A stretch of DNA of 64,000 nt from Solirubrobacterales bacterium. Its GTDB lineage: Bacteria; Actinomycetota; Thermoleophilia; Solirubrobacterales; 70-9. A model generated the notes under the pieces. That model worked only from the letters and a program-made list of their open reading frames with translations. It ran no database searches and was not told the DNA's origin. This document shows positions 19,386 through 28,321 of this stretch, piece by piece (the stretch's first letter is position 1; each line of letters begins with the position of its first letter). The position numbers and the translations under genes are program-made. The stretch lies in assembly GCA_035573435.1 (NCBI GenBank), contig DATMZR010000012.1, positions 62,001-126,000 of the forward strand, written 5' to 3'.

Positions 19386-19573
19386 TACGAGCCGGCCTCC
19401 TCCTGGACCTTCACCAGGTGGCCCACGATCCCGAGCATCCCACGCAGCTCCGGGCTGTCCGTCCGCTTGGACTCCCGGCCGATTCGACCGAGCTTCAGCG
19501 AGCGAAGCGTGTCGCGCTGCTTGGGGTTGGCGCCGTTGGCCGAGCGGATCTGCTTGATGACCAACATCATCAA
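19385..19573 (-). CDS. rpmD: 50S ribosomal protein L30
   Basis: The 62-aa product reads [24 protein letters not shown] in overlapping form ([20 protein letters not shown]) followed by LGLR-type [11 protein letters not shown], the L30 pattern. Three consecutive Met codons precede Leu-Val-Ile, so the exact start is ambiguous; ATG 19573 overlaps the rpsE stop by 4 nt. The C-terminus [10 protein letters not shown] is standard. Confidence 0.93.
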   Translation of the reverse strand: MMMLVIKQIRSANGANPKQRDTLRSLKLGRIGRESKRTDSPELRGMLGIVGHLVKVQEEAGS

Positions 19574-20211
19574 TCCGCCGCTTCCTCGGGAGCATCAACC
19601 GCCGACCCAGCTTGGGTTGAACCACTTTCGGCCGGTCCACCTTGAGCCGCTGTGGCTTCGATCGTCTCGGTCTTCTGGCCGTTCTTCTGGATGCCGAGCA
19701 CCTGGTTGACGGTGAGGCCGCGAAGCTTGGCGACCTGCTCGGGGCGGCGAAGGCCCATCAGCCCCTCCATCGTCGCCTTCACGAGATTAATCGGGTTCTG
19801 GGTGCCGATGCTCTTCGTCAGCACGTCCCGGATCCCGGCCAGCTCGAGCACGGCACGCACGCCGCCGCCCGCGATCACCCCGGTGCCCGGGCTCGCCGGG
19901 CGCAGCACCACGTGGCCAGCGCCGAACCGGCCGATTATCCGGTGCGGGATCGTCTGTCCGTACATGGGCACGCGGATGAGGCTCTTGCGCGCGTTCTCAA
20001 CCGCCTTTTGGATCGCAAGCGGGACCTCGCGCGCCTTCCCGTAGCCGATTCCGACCACCGAGTTCTCATCGCCGACCGCGACCAATGCGGTGAACGAGAA
20101 GCGCCGGCCGCCCTTGACCACCTTGGCGACCCGATTGATCTCGATCACTCGCTCCTGTAGGTCGAGGCCCTGGGGGCTGACTGTCTCGATGTCTCGGTTC
20201 ATGCGGATCAA
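19570..20211 (-). CDS. rpsE: 30S ribosomal protein S5 with C-terminal extension
   Basis: The 213-aa S5 shows the double-stranded RNA-binding N-domain ([19 protein letters not shown]) and the ribosomal S5 C-domain ([20 protein letters not shown]). S5 takes part in decoding accuracy and mRNA helicase activity at the entry channel. The usual protein ends near residue 177. Here about 36 further residues, rich in Ala, Gly, Glu and Ser ([21 protein letters not shown]), follow. The DNA of this tail shares exact 13-mers with the S3 tail (GCATCAACCGCCG and CCACCTTGAGCCG). Confidence 0.95.
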   Translation of the reverse strand: MIRMNRDIETVSPQGLDLQERVIEINRVAKVVKGGRRFSFTALVAVGDENSVVGIGYGKAREVPLAIQKAVENARKSLIRVPMYGQTIPHRIIGRFGAGHVVLRPASPGTGVIAGGGVRAVLELAGIRDVLTKSIGTQNPINLVKATMEGLMGLRRPEQVAKLRGLTVNQVLGIQKNGQKTETIEATAAQGGPAESGSTQAGSAVDAPEEAAD

Positions 20212-20224
20212 TCAAGGTAGCGGG

Positions 20225-20578
20225 TTAGAACTGCAGCCCGCCCTCGCGCGCGCCCTCGGCGAGGGCCCTTACGCGGCCGTGGTACCGATAGCCGCCGCGA
20301 TCGAAGACGCAGGTCGCAACGCCTGCCTGCTTCGCGCGCTCGGCGAGCACGGCGCCGGCGCGCTTCGCCTGCTCCATCGAGTCCAGCGCGCGCAGCTCGG
20401 GCTCCGTCCAGGCCACGGCGACCAGGGTGCGGGACGCCTCGTCGTCGATGAGCTGCGCGAATACGCCTCGGTTGGAGCGGAACACCGACAGGCGTGGACG
20501 CTCGGCGCTGCCCCGCACCTTGGCGCGCACTCGCCGGCGGCGGCGCAGTCTGTGCTGCGGCTTGGTGAGGACGGCCAC
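20225..20578 (-). CDS. rplR: 50S ribosomal protein L18
   Basis: The 117-aa protein reads RPRLSVFRSNRGVFAQLIDD and ends VFDRGGYRYHGRVRALAEGAREGGL, the L18 5S-rRNA-binding fold and C-terminal signature. It forms the central protuberance with L5. Placement between rplF and rpsE is canonical. No extension is present. Confidence 0.97.
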   Translation of the reverse strand: MAVLTKPQHRLRRRRRVRAKVRGSAERPRLSVFRSNRGVFAQLIDDEASRTLVAVAWTEPELRALDSMEQAKRAGAVLAERAKQAGVATCVFDRGGYRYHGRVRALAEGAREGGLQF

Positions 20579-20581
20579 GGA

Positions 20582-21148
20582 CTAAGCTCGCTTCCCGACC
20601 TTGCGGGGGACGTGCTCGCCCGCGTAGCGGATCCCCTTCCCCTTATACGGCTCGGGTGGACGGGAGCGCCGTATGCGAGCGGCGATCTCGCCGACAAGCT
20701 GCTTGTCGATTCCCCGGACCACCACCTGCGTCGGTACGGGAACTTCGAACTCGATGCCCTCGGGGGCGCTGACCGAGACGGGGTGCGAATAGCCCACGTT
20801 CAGCTCCAGCGACTTGCCTTGAAGGCGCGCCCGGTAGCCCACTCCCTGGATCTCCAGCCGCTTCTCGAACCCCTCCGTGACGCCCTGGACCATGTTCGCG
20901 ATCAGGCTGCGGGTCAGGCCGTGCAGGGCGCGATGCTCGCCGCGGTCACTCGGCCGCTCCACCGTGAGCGCCCCGGCAGCGTGCTCGCCTCCGTTTGCGT
21001 CGGGGCCCTCGCCCTGGGTGATCCTCATCTCGGGGCTCACGGTCTGGGCGAGCTCCCCCTTGGGGCCCTTGACCGAGACCATGCCGGGCTTGACTTCGAC
21101 GGTTACCCCATCTGGAATCGCGATTGGCTTCCTTCCGATTCGGCTCAT
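20582..21148 (-). CDS. rplF: 50S ribosomal protein L6
   Basis: The 188-aa protein has the two repeated L6 folds, starting [19 protein letters not shown], with the L6 signature [16 protein letters not shown] near the end. L6 lies by the sarcin-ricin loop and factor-binding site. A short insertion ([22 protein letters not shown], cited partially: [12 protein letters not shown]) between strands of the first domain is somewhat long. Otherwise typical. Confidence 0.97.
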   Translation of the reverse strand: MSRIGRKPIAIPDGVTVEVKPGMVSVKGPKGELAQTVSPEMRITQGEGPDANGGEHAAGALTVERPSDRGEHRALHGLTRSLIANMVQGVTEGFEKRLEIQGVGYRARLQGKSLELNVGYSHPVSVSAPEGIEFEVPVPTQVVVRGIDKQLVGEIAARIRRSRPPEPYKGKGIRYAGEHVPRKVGKRA

Positions 21149-21163
21149 GGGATCATCCGGCGC

Positions 21164-21562
21164 TCACCACACGTAGGCGACGACCTCGCCGCCGACGCCG
21201 CGCTGCCTGGCCTGGTGACCGGTCATCACTCCGACCGAGGTCGAAAGAATCGCCGTGCCCATGCCGCCCATCACGCGCGGGATCTCCTCGTGGGTGACGT
21301 AGCGGCGCCGCCCCGGGCGGGAGATGCGCCTCAGCCCGGCGATCACCGACCCGCGCCCGTCCGTGTACTTGAGCTTGATCCGGATCGCCTCGCCGACCCG
21401 GGTGGGCTCGACCGCGAATTCGGTGATGTATCCCTGCTCGGCGAGGATCCTGGTCATCTCCTTCTTCAGGCGTGACGCGGGAACCTCGACCTCCGCGTGC
21501 TGCGCGGCGAGCGCGTTGCGAACACGGGTCAGGTAGTCGGATATCGGGTCGTTTACAGCCAT
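21164..21562 (-). CDS. rpsH: 30S ribosomal protein S8
   Basis: This 132-aa 16S rRNA-binding protein begins MAVNDPISDYLTRVRNALAA and ends with the S8 signature ILSTSVGVMTGHQARQRGVGGEVVAYVW. S8 also acts as translational repressor of spc operons in some bacteria; no such hairpin was identified here. It sits between rpsZ and rplF with 15-16 bp spacers. Confidence 0.97.
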   Translation of the reverse strand: MAVNDPISDYLTRVRNALAAQHAEVEVPASRLKKEMTRILAEQGYITEFAVEPTRVGEAIRIKLKYTDGRGSVIAGLRRISRPGRRRYVTHEEIPRVMGGMGTAILSTSVGVMTGHQARQRGVGGEVVAYVW

Positions 21563-21578
21563 CGTCGTCCCAGCCCGA

Positions 21579-21764
21579 TCACCAGCTCGACTTCGTCATT
21601 CCGGGGATGTACCCCTGGTGCGCGAGCTCGCGCAGACATAGCCGGCAGATGCCGAACTTGCGGTAGTAGGCACGAGAGCGCCCGCAGCGGCGGCAGCGGT
21701 TGTACGCCCGCGTCGGGTATTTGGGCTTGCGTCGCTGTCTGACTGTCTGTGAGGTCTTGGCCAT
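21579..21764 (-). CDS. rpsZ: 30S ribosomal protein S14, zinc-binding type Z
   Basis: The 61-aa S14 is of the short zinc type, with C-x2-C in [22 protein letters not shown] and a second C-x2-C, and the closing SGMTKSSW-like PGMTKSSW. It binds the 30S head. Together with zinc-type S4, L33 and L36 it shows that this genome uses the C+ ribosomal protein set at this locus. Confidence 0.97.
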   Translation of the reverse strand: MAKTSQTVRQRRKPKYPTRAYNRCRRCGRSRAYYRKFGICRLCLRELAHQGYIPGMTKSSW

Positions 21765-21793
21765 GATTCGTGGTTGCTCGATCGGCGATCGAG

Positions 21794-22597
21794 CTATTCC
21801 TGGGACTCCTCCTTCTCGGTCTCCTCGGCGGCTTCGGCCGGCTCGGCTCCCTCTTCGCCTTCCTCGCCGTCCTCGGGTCTCACTCGCTTGGCATAGGCCT
21901 CGGGGTTTTCCTCCTTGAGCTGCTCCAAGGCCGCGGCCTCGGCCTCGGCACGCTTGCGGGCCTCCTCCCTGCGGCGCTCCTCCTCCTCGGCCTCATGGTC
22001 GACCTCTCCCGGGCGGCCCTCGGCCGAGAAGGGGAAGCCGAGGGCGAGCAGCAATTCGAACGCCTCCTCGTCACTCGCCGCGCTGGTCGTGATGGTCACG
22101 TCCAGCCCGCGGACCTCGTCGATCGAGTCGTAGTCGATCTCCGGAAAGATCAGCTGCTCGCGGATCCCCAGCGAGTAGTTGCCGCGTCCGTCGAACGCGC
22201 GTGGGTTCAGCCCACGGAAGTCGCGGATGCGCGGGATTGCGATCGAGACCAGCCGGTCGATGAACTCCCACATCCTCGCCCCCCGCAGCGTCACGGCGAC
22301 GCCAACCGGCATCCCGGCGCGGACCTTGAACGAGGCGATGGACTTGCGGGCCCGGCGCACATTGGGACGCTGTCCGGAGATCACGCCGAGCTGCTCTGTC
22401 GCCGCCTCCAGCACCGAGGTGGTCTGCTTCGCGTCGCCGACGCCCATGTTGACGGTCACCTTCTCCAGCCGCGGAACCTCCATGCGATTGCCATAGCCGA
22501 ACTTGCCGGTCAGGCGTTCGACGACCTCGCTCTCGAAGCGCTCGCGCAGCCGCGGCGGTGGAGCCGCGCGCTGGGCTTCTGTGGTGGTCGCTTCCAT
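21794..22597 (-). CDS. rplE: 50S ribosomal protein L5 with long charged C-terminal tail
   Basis: L5 binds 5S rRNA and contacts the P-site tRNA. The core ([20 protein letters not shown] to [20 protein letters not shown]) is intact and spans about residues 30-188 of 267. About 80 extra residues follow, rich in Glu/Arg/Ala, first coiled-coil-like ([20 protein letters not shown]), then strongly acidic ([20 protein letters not shown]). Most bacterial L5 proteins stop near 180 residues. The N-terminus also carries about 14 extra residues. Neighbours are rpsZ and rplX. Confidence 0.95.
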   Translation of the reverse strand: MEATTTEAQRAAPPPRLRERFESEVVERLTGKFGYGNRMEVPRLEKVTVNMGVGDAKQTTSVLEAATEQLGVISGQRPNVRRARKSIASFKVRAGMPVGVAVTLRGARMWEFIDRLVSIAIPRIRDFRGLNPRAFDGRGNYSLGIREQLIFPEIDYDSIDEVRGLDVTITTSAASDEEAFELLLALGFPFSAEGRPGEVDHEAEEEERRREEARKRAEAEAAALEQLKEENPEAYAKRVRPEDGEEGEEGAEPAEAAEETEKEESQE

Positions 22598-22608
22598 CGC
22601 TCCGTTCC

Positions 22609-22947
22609 CTACTCCTCGATCGCCTTGCCGGTGCGCTTTGCGTAGCGCTCCCGCTTGCCACTGGCGGAGCGCACGCCGACGCGCGTGGGCTTGTTGTCGG
22701 TGGGGTCGAGCAGCATCACGTTGGAGACGTGGATCGGCCCCTCCTTCTCGATGATCCCGCCCGCCTCAGCGCTCTTCTGCGTGTCCTTCACCGAGCGCGG
22801 ACGCTGGTGCCGTTTGATCATGTTCAGCCCCTCCACGTACACGCGTCGCTTCCCGGGATCGGTGCGCAGCACCCGGCCGGTCTTGCCGCGTTCCTTGCCG
22901 CCGGTGACCACCACCGTGTCGTCCTTGCGGATCCTCATGGCCTTCAT
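22609..22947 (-). CDS. rplX: 50S ribosomal protein L24
   Basis: The 112-aa L24 begins [20 protein letters not shown] and contains the KOW motif ([17 protein letters not shown]) and the signature [14 protein letters not shown]. It initiates 50S assembly near the tunnel exit. ATG 22947 overlaps nothing; the rplN stop is 2 bp upstream. A much longer open frame to 23976 is a shadow over rplN and rpsQ and was not used. Confidence 0.96.
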   Translation of the reverse strand: MKAMRIRKDDTVVVTGGKERGKTGRVLRTDPGKRRVYVEGLNMIKRHQRPRSVKDTQKSAEAGGIIEKEGPIHVSNVMLLDPTDNKPTRVGVRSASGKRERYAKRTGKAIEE

Positions 22948-22949
22948 TG

Positions 22950-23318
22950 CTACAGGACCTCCGGAGCCAGCGAGACGATCTTCATGAAGTTCCGTTCCCT
23001 CAGCTCTCGGGCCACCGGGCCGAAGATCCGGGTCCCACGCGGATTGCGCTGCGGGTCGATCAGCACGGCAGCGTTCTCGTCGAACGCGATGTATGTGCCG
23101 TCGGAGCGCCCCAGCTGCTTCTTGGTGCGCACGACGACCGCCTGCACGACCTCGCCCTTGCGCACGCCACCGTGGGGCGCCGCCTGCTTGACGGTCGCGG
23201 TGATCACGTCGCCAACGCTCGCGTAGCGCCGGTGGTGCCCACCCTTCACCCGGATACACAGGATCTCGCGAGCGCCCGAGTTGTCCGCCACGCGGAGCTT
23301 GGTCTCCTGCTGGATCAT
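22950..23318 (-). CDS. rplN: 50S ribosomal protein L14
   Basis: The 122-aa protein begins [20 protein letters not shown] and ends [21 protein letters not shown], complete and typical of L14, which contacts L19 and 16S rRNA in an intersubunit bridge. Its start overlaps the rpsQ stop by 4 nt. Confidence 0.98.
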   Translation of the reverse strand: MIQQETKLRVADNSGAREILCIRVKGGHHRRYASVGDVITATVKQAAPHGGVRKGEVVQAVVVRTKKQLGRSDGTYIAFDENAAVLIDPQRNPRGTRIFGPVARELRERNFMKIVSLAPEVL

Positions 23319-24001
23319 CGGGCCTTCTCCAGGACCTCGAGCAGCCGCCAGCGCTTCGTGCGTGACAGCGGCCGTGACTCGACGACCCGCACCACGTCGC
23401 CCTCCTGGGCCTGGTTCGTCTCGTCGTGGGCGTGAAGCCTGCTGGTCCGGCGCACCACCTTCTCGTAGGTCGGATGGCGCCTGACGACAGCGATCTCGAC
23501 CGTGATCGTCTTGTCTCCGCCGGCGGAAACCACCGTGCCGCGGCGGACCTTCTTCGGACCGGGCTCGCGTGCGGCCGCGGGGGTCCCTGAGCCCGCCTCA
23601 CCACGCTTTGCCCGTTGGGCCGTCCGGTAGCGCCGGCGACGTTCCGCGGAAGCGCGGCGCTTTGATGCGCGCCCCGTCGCCCGCTCGTCGGGCGTCCGCA
23701 CTGGACCCGGCGGACCCGAGGCGCGCGAGCGCTCGAGCCTCCGCCTGGCCTTCGGATCAAGATCAGCCTCAGCTTCGTCAACTGCCGGCTCCTCTGCGGC
23801 AGCTGGCTGCTCCTCGGCGGCCTCAGGCTCCGCCGCCTCCTCGGTCGGCTCAACCGCCTCTTCCGCGACTTCATCATCCGCCGGCTGCTCGGCTTCGTCT
23901 GCGCTGCCGGCGGGTTCGGGCTCGGACGGGGCGGCAGGTTCAGCCGCATCTTCCGCGACTTCGTCGCTGGCCTCAACCTGGTTCTTGTCTTCCTCGGCCA
24001 T
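23315..24001 (-). CDS. rpsQ: 30S ribosomal protein S17 with ~145-residue N-terminal extension
   Basis: The S17 core, starting [20 protein letters not shown] near residue 150 and ending with [16 protein letters not shown], is only the last 78 residues of this 228-aa product. Residues 1-90 are acidic and rich in Ala, Glu and Pro ([20 protein letters not shown]). Residues 95-145 are basic ([19 protein letters not shown]). Ordinary S17 has 80-90 residues and binds 16S rRNA from its N-terminal edge. The ATG at 24001 overlaps the rpmC stop (TGATG) and no internal start with a ribosome-binding site is obvious before the core, so the extension appears to be translated. It shares a 33-bp near-identical DNA word with the L10 tail. 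Confidence 0.9.
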   Translation of the reverse strand: MAEEDKNQVEASDEVAEDAAEPAAPSEPEPAGSADEAEQPADDEVAEEAVEPTEEAAEPEAAEEQPAAAEEPAVDEAEADLDPKARRRLERSRASGPPGPVRTPDERATGRASKRRASAERRRRYRTAQRAKRGEAGSGTPAAAREPGPKKVRRGTVVSAGGDKTITVEIAVVRRHPTYEKVVRRTSRLHAHDETNQAQEGDVVRVVESRPLSRTKRWRLLEVLEKAR

Positions 24002-24213
24002 CAGTGCCGGAGCTCCTTCTCGAGGTCGATCCCTCGCTGGCGGGCCACCGTCAGCAGGCGAGCGACGTCGCGGCGGGCCGCTCCCAGGCCCGCCGAATTC
24101 TCGAGCTCGCCGGTCGCGTGGCGGAAACGCAGGTTGAAGGCTTCCTGGCGTGCCTCCTTGAGCTGGTCGACCAGGTCGTGGTCGTTCAGGGCGTGCACGT
24201 CCGACCCCTTCAC
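24001..24213 (-). CDS. rpmC: 50S ribosomal protein L29
   Basis: The 70-aa two-helix protein reads [29 protein letters not shown] in overlapping words ([18 protein letters not shown] and [11 protein letters not shown]) and ends [15 protein letters not shown]29 sits at the tunnel exit beside L23. GTG 24213 overlaps the rplP stop by 4 nt (GTGA). The longer in-frame extension to 24438 is antisense-phase noise inside rplP. Confidence 0.93.
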   Translation of the reverse strand: MKGSDVHALNDHDLVDQLKEARQEAFNLRFRHATGELENSAGLGAARRDVARLLTVARQRGIDLEKELRH

Positions 24214-24629
24214 TCCGCGACCCCCTCGCGCTTCACGAACTTCGTCTTCACAGGCAGCTTGTGGCCGGCGAGCCGGATCGCGTCGCGCGCCAGGTCCTCG
24301 GGCACCCCCGCCAGCTCGAACATCACCCGCCCCGGCTTCACGACCGCGACCCAGCCCTCCGGATTGCCCTTGCCCGAGCCCATGCGCGTCTCGGCCGGCT
24401 TCTTCGTGTAGGGCTTGTCGGGGAAGACGTTGATCCACACCTTCCCTCCGCGCTTGATCTTCCGGGTCATGGCGACGCGTGCCGCCTCGATCTGGCGATT
24501 GGTGATCCAGCCGCGTTCGAGCGCCTTCATGCCGTACTCGCCGAAGGCCACCTGGTGGCCCCCCTTGGAGTTCCCCCGCATGCGCCCGCGATGGACCTTG
24601 CGATGCTTGACGCGCTTCGGCATCAGCAT
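24210..24629 (-). CDS. rplP: 50S ribosomal protein L16
   Basis: The 139-aa protein begins [19 protein letters not shown] and contains [22 protein letters not shown] and [18 protein letters not shown], the L16 signatures. L16 lies at the A-site tRNA elbow. The ATG immediately follows the rpsC stop (TAA-ATG). The internal Met at residue 3 could also serve. Confidence 0.97.
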   Translation of the reverse strand: MLMPKRVKHRKVHRGRMRGNSKGGHQVAFGEYGMKALERGWITNRQIEAARVAMTRKIKRGGKVWINVFPDKPYTKKPAETRMGSGKGNPEGWVAVVKPGRVMFELAGVPEDLARDAIRLAGHKLPVKTKFVKREGVAE

Positions 24630-25751
24630 TTATTCATCACCTCCGCCGGAAGCCTCGCCGGCATCAACCGCCGCCTCCTCGTCCAACTTGGCATCCGTGC
24701 CGGCCTCGGAGGCGGCAGGTTCGGGCGCAGTCGGGGCGGCAGGTTCACTCGCAGAGGGAGCCGGAGGCGACCGGTCATCCGGCGAAGCTGGATGCGCGGC
24801 TTCGCCGCTGGCCCCGGCCGATGCAGCGTCGTCCGAACCACCTTGAGCCGATCCAGCGTCGGCCGTTCCAGCTTCAGCCGATCCAGCGTCGGCCGTTCCA
24901 GCTTCAGCAGCCTTCAAATCCGCTGCTCCACCCTCTGGTGCGCCTTCGGGCGGGGCGGGTGGCTCAGCGGCCGAGGCTGCCGCCGGTGCTGGCTCGCGGG
25001 TGGGAGCAGCGGGGCCGACGGGGGCCGCGGTTCGCTGGCGGCGCTCCGGACGGCCCGTGCGCCGGCGTCCCGAACGCGGGGTCATCGCCTCGGCGCCCTC
25101 CTCTCCGGAACCGGGTCCATAGCCCTCCGGCATCACCTCGCCCTTGTTGATCCAGCACTTGACGCCGATCCGCCCGGTGGTGGTCCGAGCCTCCACGAAC
25201 CCGTAGTCGATGTCGGCCCGCAGCGTGTGAAGCGGGACCCGGCCATCGGAGTAACCCTCGGTGCGGGCCATCTCGGCGCCGCCGAGACGGCCGGAGACCT
25301 GGACCTTGACGCCCTTGGCGCCGGAGCGCATCGCGGAGGTGAGGGCGCGCTTCATCGCGCGCCGGAATGCGACCCGGTTCTGAAGCTGCTCCGCGATCGA
25401 CTGGGCGACCAGCTTCGCATCCAGCTCGGGGCGCTTGATCTCGCGAATGTTGACCTTCACCGGCTTGTTCACGAGCTTGTGGAGGTCCCGGCGCAGGGCG
25501 TCGACCTCGGAGCCCGACTTGCCGATCACGATCCCGGGCCGGGCCGTGTGGATGTCGACGGTGACCTCCCCACGCTGCTTGACGATCCTGATGTCAGAGA
25601 GCCCGGCGTGCGCGAGCCTGCGCTGGATGTGCTCGCGAATGGCGATGTCCTCGTTCAGGTAGTCGGCGAACTCGCGCTCGTTGAACCAGGTGGATTTCCA
25701 GTCGTGGATGTAGCCGACCCTGAAACCCTCGGGATGAATCTTCTGTCCCAT
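24630..25751 (-). CDS. rpsC: 30S ribosomal protein S3 with ~165-residue low-complexity C-terminal tail
   Basis: S3 lines the mRNA entry tunnel. The N-terminal domain, the KH motif ([18 protein letters not shown]) and the C-terminal S3 domain ([19 protein letters not shown]) end near residue 207. Residues 208-373 are an additional tail rich in Ala, Pro, Ser, Gly and Glu. It includes a perfect tandem repeat [10 protein letters not shown] x2 and blocks such as [19 protein letters not shown], also seen in S17 and L10. Usual S3 length is 210-280. Start at ATG 25751 ([11 protein letters not shown]) with GGAG upstream. Confidence 0.95.
   Translation of the reverse strand: MGQKIHPEGFRVGYIHDWKSTWFNEREFADYLNEDIAIREHIQRRLAHAGLSDIRIVKQRGEVTVDIHTARPGIVIGKSGSEVDALRRDLHKLVNKPVKVNIREIKRPELDAKLVAQSIAEQLQNRVAFRRAMKRALTSAMRSGAKGVKVQVSGRLGGAEMARTEGYSDGRVPLHTLRADIDYGFVEARTTTGRIGVKCWINKGEVMPEGYGPGSGEEGAEAMTPRSGRRRTGRPERRQRTAAPVGPAAPTREPAPAAASAAEPPAPPEGAPEGGAADLKAAEAGTADAGSAEAGTADAGSAQGGSDDAASAGASGEAAHPASPDDRSPPAPSASEPAAPTAPEPAASEAGTDAKLDEEAAVDAGEASGGGDE
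24847..24906. repeat. Perfect tandem duplication of 30 bp in the rpsC tail
   Basis: Two identical 30-bp units (24847-24876 and 24877-24906), each beginning GCCGATCCAGCGTCGGCCG on the plus strand, lie head to tail. They stay in frame and encode [10 protein letters not shown] twice in S3. Perfect identity at synonymous sites indicates a recent slippage event. Confidence 0.9.
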
Positions 25752-25764
25752 CTCTCCTCCCCGC

Positions 25765-26133
25765 CTACTCCGTTGGCGTGAGCGCAACGCTCACGTGGCT
25801 CGTTCGCTTCTCGATCTTGGTGGCGCGGCCGCGCGCACGGGCTCGCCAGCGCTTCAGCGTCGGGCCCTCGTCGACATGAATCTCCGCGATCCGCATGTCA
25901 TCGGCCACCAGCTCGTGATTGTTCTCGGCGTTGGCCGCTGCGGATGCGATCAGCTTCGCGATGTCCCGCGCTGCCCCGCGAGCCGAGAAGTCGAGCAGCG
26001 TACGCGCCTCGGGCACGGTGAGCCCGCGCACCTGGTCGGCCACCAAGCGCGCCTTGCGAGGCGCCACCCGCATGTAATGGGCGCTGGCGCGCACCACCGG
26101 GCTCTCGGGCTCTCGCTTCTCGCTCGCCGCCAC
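25765..26133 (-). CDS. rplV: 50S ribosomal protein L22
   Basis: The 122-aa product contains [20 protein letters not shown] and ends [19 protein letters not shown], the extended loop and signature of L22, which lines the exit tunnel. The usual macrolide-related loop deletion is absent. It lies between rpsS and rpsC with short spacers. Confidence 0.97.
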   Translation of the reverse strand: MAASEKREPESPVVRASAHYMRVAPRKARLVADQVRGLTVPEARTLLDFSARGAARDIAKLIASAAANAENNHELVADDMRIAEIHVDEGPTLKRWRARARGRATKIEKRTSHVSVALTPTE

Positions 26134-26136
26134 GGC

Positions 26137-26409
26137 TCAGCGCTCCGCCTTGGTTCCCGAGTGCGCCCGGAAGGTGCGGGTGGGCGCGAACTCGCCCAGC
26201 TTGTGCCCCACCATCGACTCCGAGATGAATACCGGGACGTGCTTTCGCCCGTCGTGGACGGCGATCGTATGGCCCACCATCTCCGGGAAGATGGTCGAGC
26301 GCCTGGACCAGGTCTTGATCATCTGCTTGGAGCCACTCTCGTTCATCTGCTGGATCCGCCCAAGCAGGCGGTCCTCGACGAACGGGCCCTTCTTGGTCGA
26401 GCGTCCCAT
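26137..26409 (-). CDS. rpsS: 30S ribosomal protein S19
   Basis: The 90-aa protein begins [19 protein letters not shown] and contains [20 protein letters not shown] and [20 protein letters not shown], all S19 hallmarks. It binds the 30S head with S13. ATG 26409 is the start; the in-frame extension to 26517 reads through rplB in another phase. Confidence 0.97.
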   Translation of the reverse strand: MGRSTKKGPFVEDRLLGRIQQMNESGSKQMIKTWSRRSTIFPEMVGHTIAVHDGRKHVPVFISESMVGHKLGEFAPTRTFRAHSGTKAER

Positions 26410-26417
26410 CGGCGTGC

Positions 26418-27260
26418 CTACCTCTTCTTCTTCCCGCGTCGGCGTCCGCGAACGATCATCGCGTCGGAGCTCTTCCCCTTCTTGCGCGTCCTGTAGCCCA
26501 GCGTGGGCTTGCCCCATGGAGTCTCCGGATGGCCGCCGGGAGTGTGGTGGGCCTCGCCGCCGCCGTGCGGGTGGTCCACCGGATTCATCGCCACCCCCCT
26601 GGTCTGCGGCCGGCGCCCCTTGTGGCGCGCGCGGCCCGCCTTGCCCAGCTTGATGTTCTGGTGCTCGGCGTTGGAGAGCGAGCCGACCGTGGCCCGGCAG
26701 TCCGCCCGCACCATCCGCATCTCGGAGGAGGGGAGGCGCAGCGTCACCATCGGGCCCTCCTTGGCGGCCACCTGAATCCCGGCGCCCGCGGCACGCCCCA
26801 TGCGGCCCCCTTGGCCGGGGACGAGCTCGACGTTGTGGACGATGGTTCCCGTGGGAATGGACCGCAACGCGAGAGCGTTGCCGGGTCGGATATCGGCGCC
26901 CTCGCCCGATTGAACCCGGTCGCCGGGCCGCAGCCCCTGCGGAGCGAGGATGTACCTCTTGTCGCCGTCGGCGTACTCCAGCAGGGCGATGTAGCAGGTG
27001 CGGTTCGGGTCGTACTCGACCGTCGCCACCTTCGCCGGCACGCCGTCCTTGCGGCGTTTGAAGTCGATCCGGCGGTAGCGGCGCTTCGCGCCGCCGCCCC
27101 GGTGCCGCGACGTGATCCGGCCGCGCGAGTTCCGTCCGCCGCTTTGCGACTTGCCCTCGGTCAGGGGCTTGTGAGGCTGCTCGGTGGTCAGCTCCTCGCG
27201 AAGCTGGAAGGTCGCAAACCGCCTCCCGGGGCTGGTTGGCTTTGACTTTCGAATCGGCAT
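26418..27260 (-). CDS. rplB: 50S ribosomal protein L2
   Basis: The 280-aa L2, needed for subunit association and peptidyl transfer, shows the OB-like domain ([20 protein letters not shown]) and the conserved [15 protein letters not shown] loop near residues 222-236 with the universally conserved His. It ends with the basic [20 protein letters not shown]. Complete and ordinary. Confidence 0.98.
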   Translation of the reverse strand: MPIRKSKPTSPGRRFATFQLREELTTEQPHKPLTEGKSQSGGRNSRGRITSRHRGGGAKRRYRRIDFKRRKDGVPAKVATVEYDPNRTCYIALLEYADGDKRYILAPQGLRPGDRVQSGEGADIRPGNALALRSIPTGTIVHNVELVPGQGGRMGRAAGAGIQVAAKEGPMVTLRLPSSEMRMVRADCRATVGSLSNAEHQNIKLGKAGRARHKGRRPQTRGVAMNPVDHPHGGGEAHHTPGGHPETPWGKPTLGYRTRKKGKSSDAMIVRGRRRGKKKR

Positions 27261-27269
27261 CTCAGTTCC

Positions 27270-27566
27270 TCACTCGGCCACCGCGGCGCCCTCGAAGAGC
27301 TCGATCCGGTCCCCAGACGCCAGCTGCACGACCGCCTTCTTCCAGGAGCGGGTGCGGCCGCTGTGCAGGCCACGGCGCTTCGGCTTCGAACGCACCGTGG
27401 CGGTTCGCACCGACTTGACGCGCACCTCGAAGATCTCCTCGACCGCCCGAGCGATCTGGGTCTTCTGCGCCCGCTCGTCGACGCGGAACGTGTACTTGCC
27501 GTCGGCCATCAGCGCGTAGCTCTTCTCGGAGACGACCGGCTCGATGATCACCTGACGGGGGTCCAC
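27270..27566 (-). CDS. rplW: 50S ribosomal protein L23
   Basis: The 98-aa product begins MDPRQVIIEPVVSEKSYALM, the L23 start, and keeps the basic loop KPKRRGLHSGRTRSWKKAVV. L23 is the docking site for SRP and trigger factor at the tunnel exit. It is 3 bp downstream of rplD and 9 bp upstream of rplB. Confidence 0.96.
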   Translation of the reverse strand: MDPRQVIIEPVVSEKSYALMADGKYTFRVDERAQKTQIARAVEEIFEVRVKSVRTATVRSKPKRRGLHSGRTRSWKKAVVQLASGDRIELFEGAAVAE

Positions 27567-27568
27567 TG

Positions 27569-28321
27569 TTATTCCTCGGAATCCTTGCCTTCGGCTGCGG
27601 ATTCCTCGGAGGAAGCGGTCCCGGACTTACCGGCCTCCTCGCCACCGCCGCGCTTGACGTCCGTAGCGCGCGCCTGGAGCACCTCCAGGGCCTGCTTCGA
27701 GATCACCAGAGAGGCGTGGCCGATGACGTCGGCCACCCCCACCGCCGTGGCCCCGACCACGGTCACGCGGGGCATGTTCCGGAAGCTCTTCAGCGCCCCC
27801 ACCTCGTCCGCATCGAGGACGATCAGCGCCGGACTTCGCGCGCCCCAGGCCTCAAGACCCTTCGCGGCCTGCTGGGTCGACGGCTCCTTGAAGCTCGCGC
27901 CGTCCACCACGGCGACGCTGCCGCGGGCGGCGTGCACGGACAGCGCCGCACGCAGGGCGCGCCGACGAGCCTTGCGGTTCACCTTCACGGTGTAAGTGCG
28001 CGGCGTCGGTCCGAAGGCGGCACCTCCGCCGCGGCGGTGCGGGACGCTGAGCGCGCCGGCGCGTGCGCGGCCGGTGCCCTTCTGCCGCCAGGCCTTGGCG
28101 CCAGTCATGGCGACCTCGCCCCTGCCGAGAGAGGACGCGGTACCACGCCGCCGGGCAGCCAGGTCGGCTCGCGCAGCCTCGTGGACGAGCGACTCGTGGA
28201 AGTCCTCGCCGAACAACGCGGCCGGCAGGTCTGCCTTCGCAGTCTGCCCCAGCACCGGCGCCTTGACCGCGGTCCGTGTCGCCCGGCTTCGACTACCAGC
28301 CGTTTTGGCCTGCGGCGGCAT
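27569..28321 (-). CDS. rplD: 50S ribosomal protein L4 with acidic C-terminal tail
   Basis: The 250-aa L4 contains the tunnel loop region (RQKGTGRARAGALSVPHRRGG) and the globular core ending VISKQALEVLQARATDV near residue 222. A 28-residue Ser/Glu-rich tail, GTASSEESAAEGKDSEE at its end, follows. Its DNA resembles the end of the L10 tail (shared 16-mer and 15-mer words over a 43-bp frame). Start at ATG 28321, overlapping the rplC stop by one base. A longer upstream frame is a shadow of rplC. Confidence 0.95.
   Translation of the reverse strand: MPPQAKTAGSRSRATRTAVKAPVLGQTAKADLPAALFGEDFHESLVHEAARADLAARRRGTASSLGRGEVAMTGAKAWRQKGTGRARAGALSVPHRRGGGAAFGPTPRTYTVKVNRKARRRALRAALSVHAARGSVAVVDGASFKEPSTQQAAKGLEAWGARSPALIVLDADEVGALKSFRNMPRVTVVGATAVGVADVIGHASLVISKQALEVLQARATDVKRGGGEEAGKSGTASSEESAAEGKDSEE

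Noticed and set aside
22609-23976. A 455-codon minus-strand frame covering rplX, rplN and rpsQ
   Set aside because: Only the last 112 codons encode L24. The rest reads the other two genes in the wrong frame and is Arg/Ser-rich noise.
24847-24906. A CRISPR-like or mobile repeat array in the S3 tail
   Set aside because: There are only two units with no spacers, in frame with rpsC. It is a tandem codon-block duplication.
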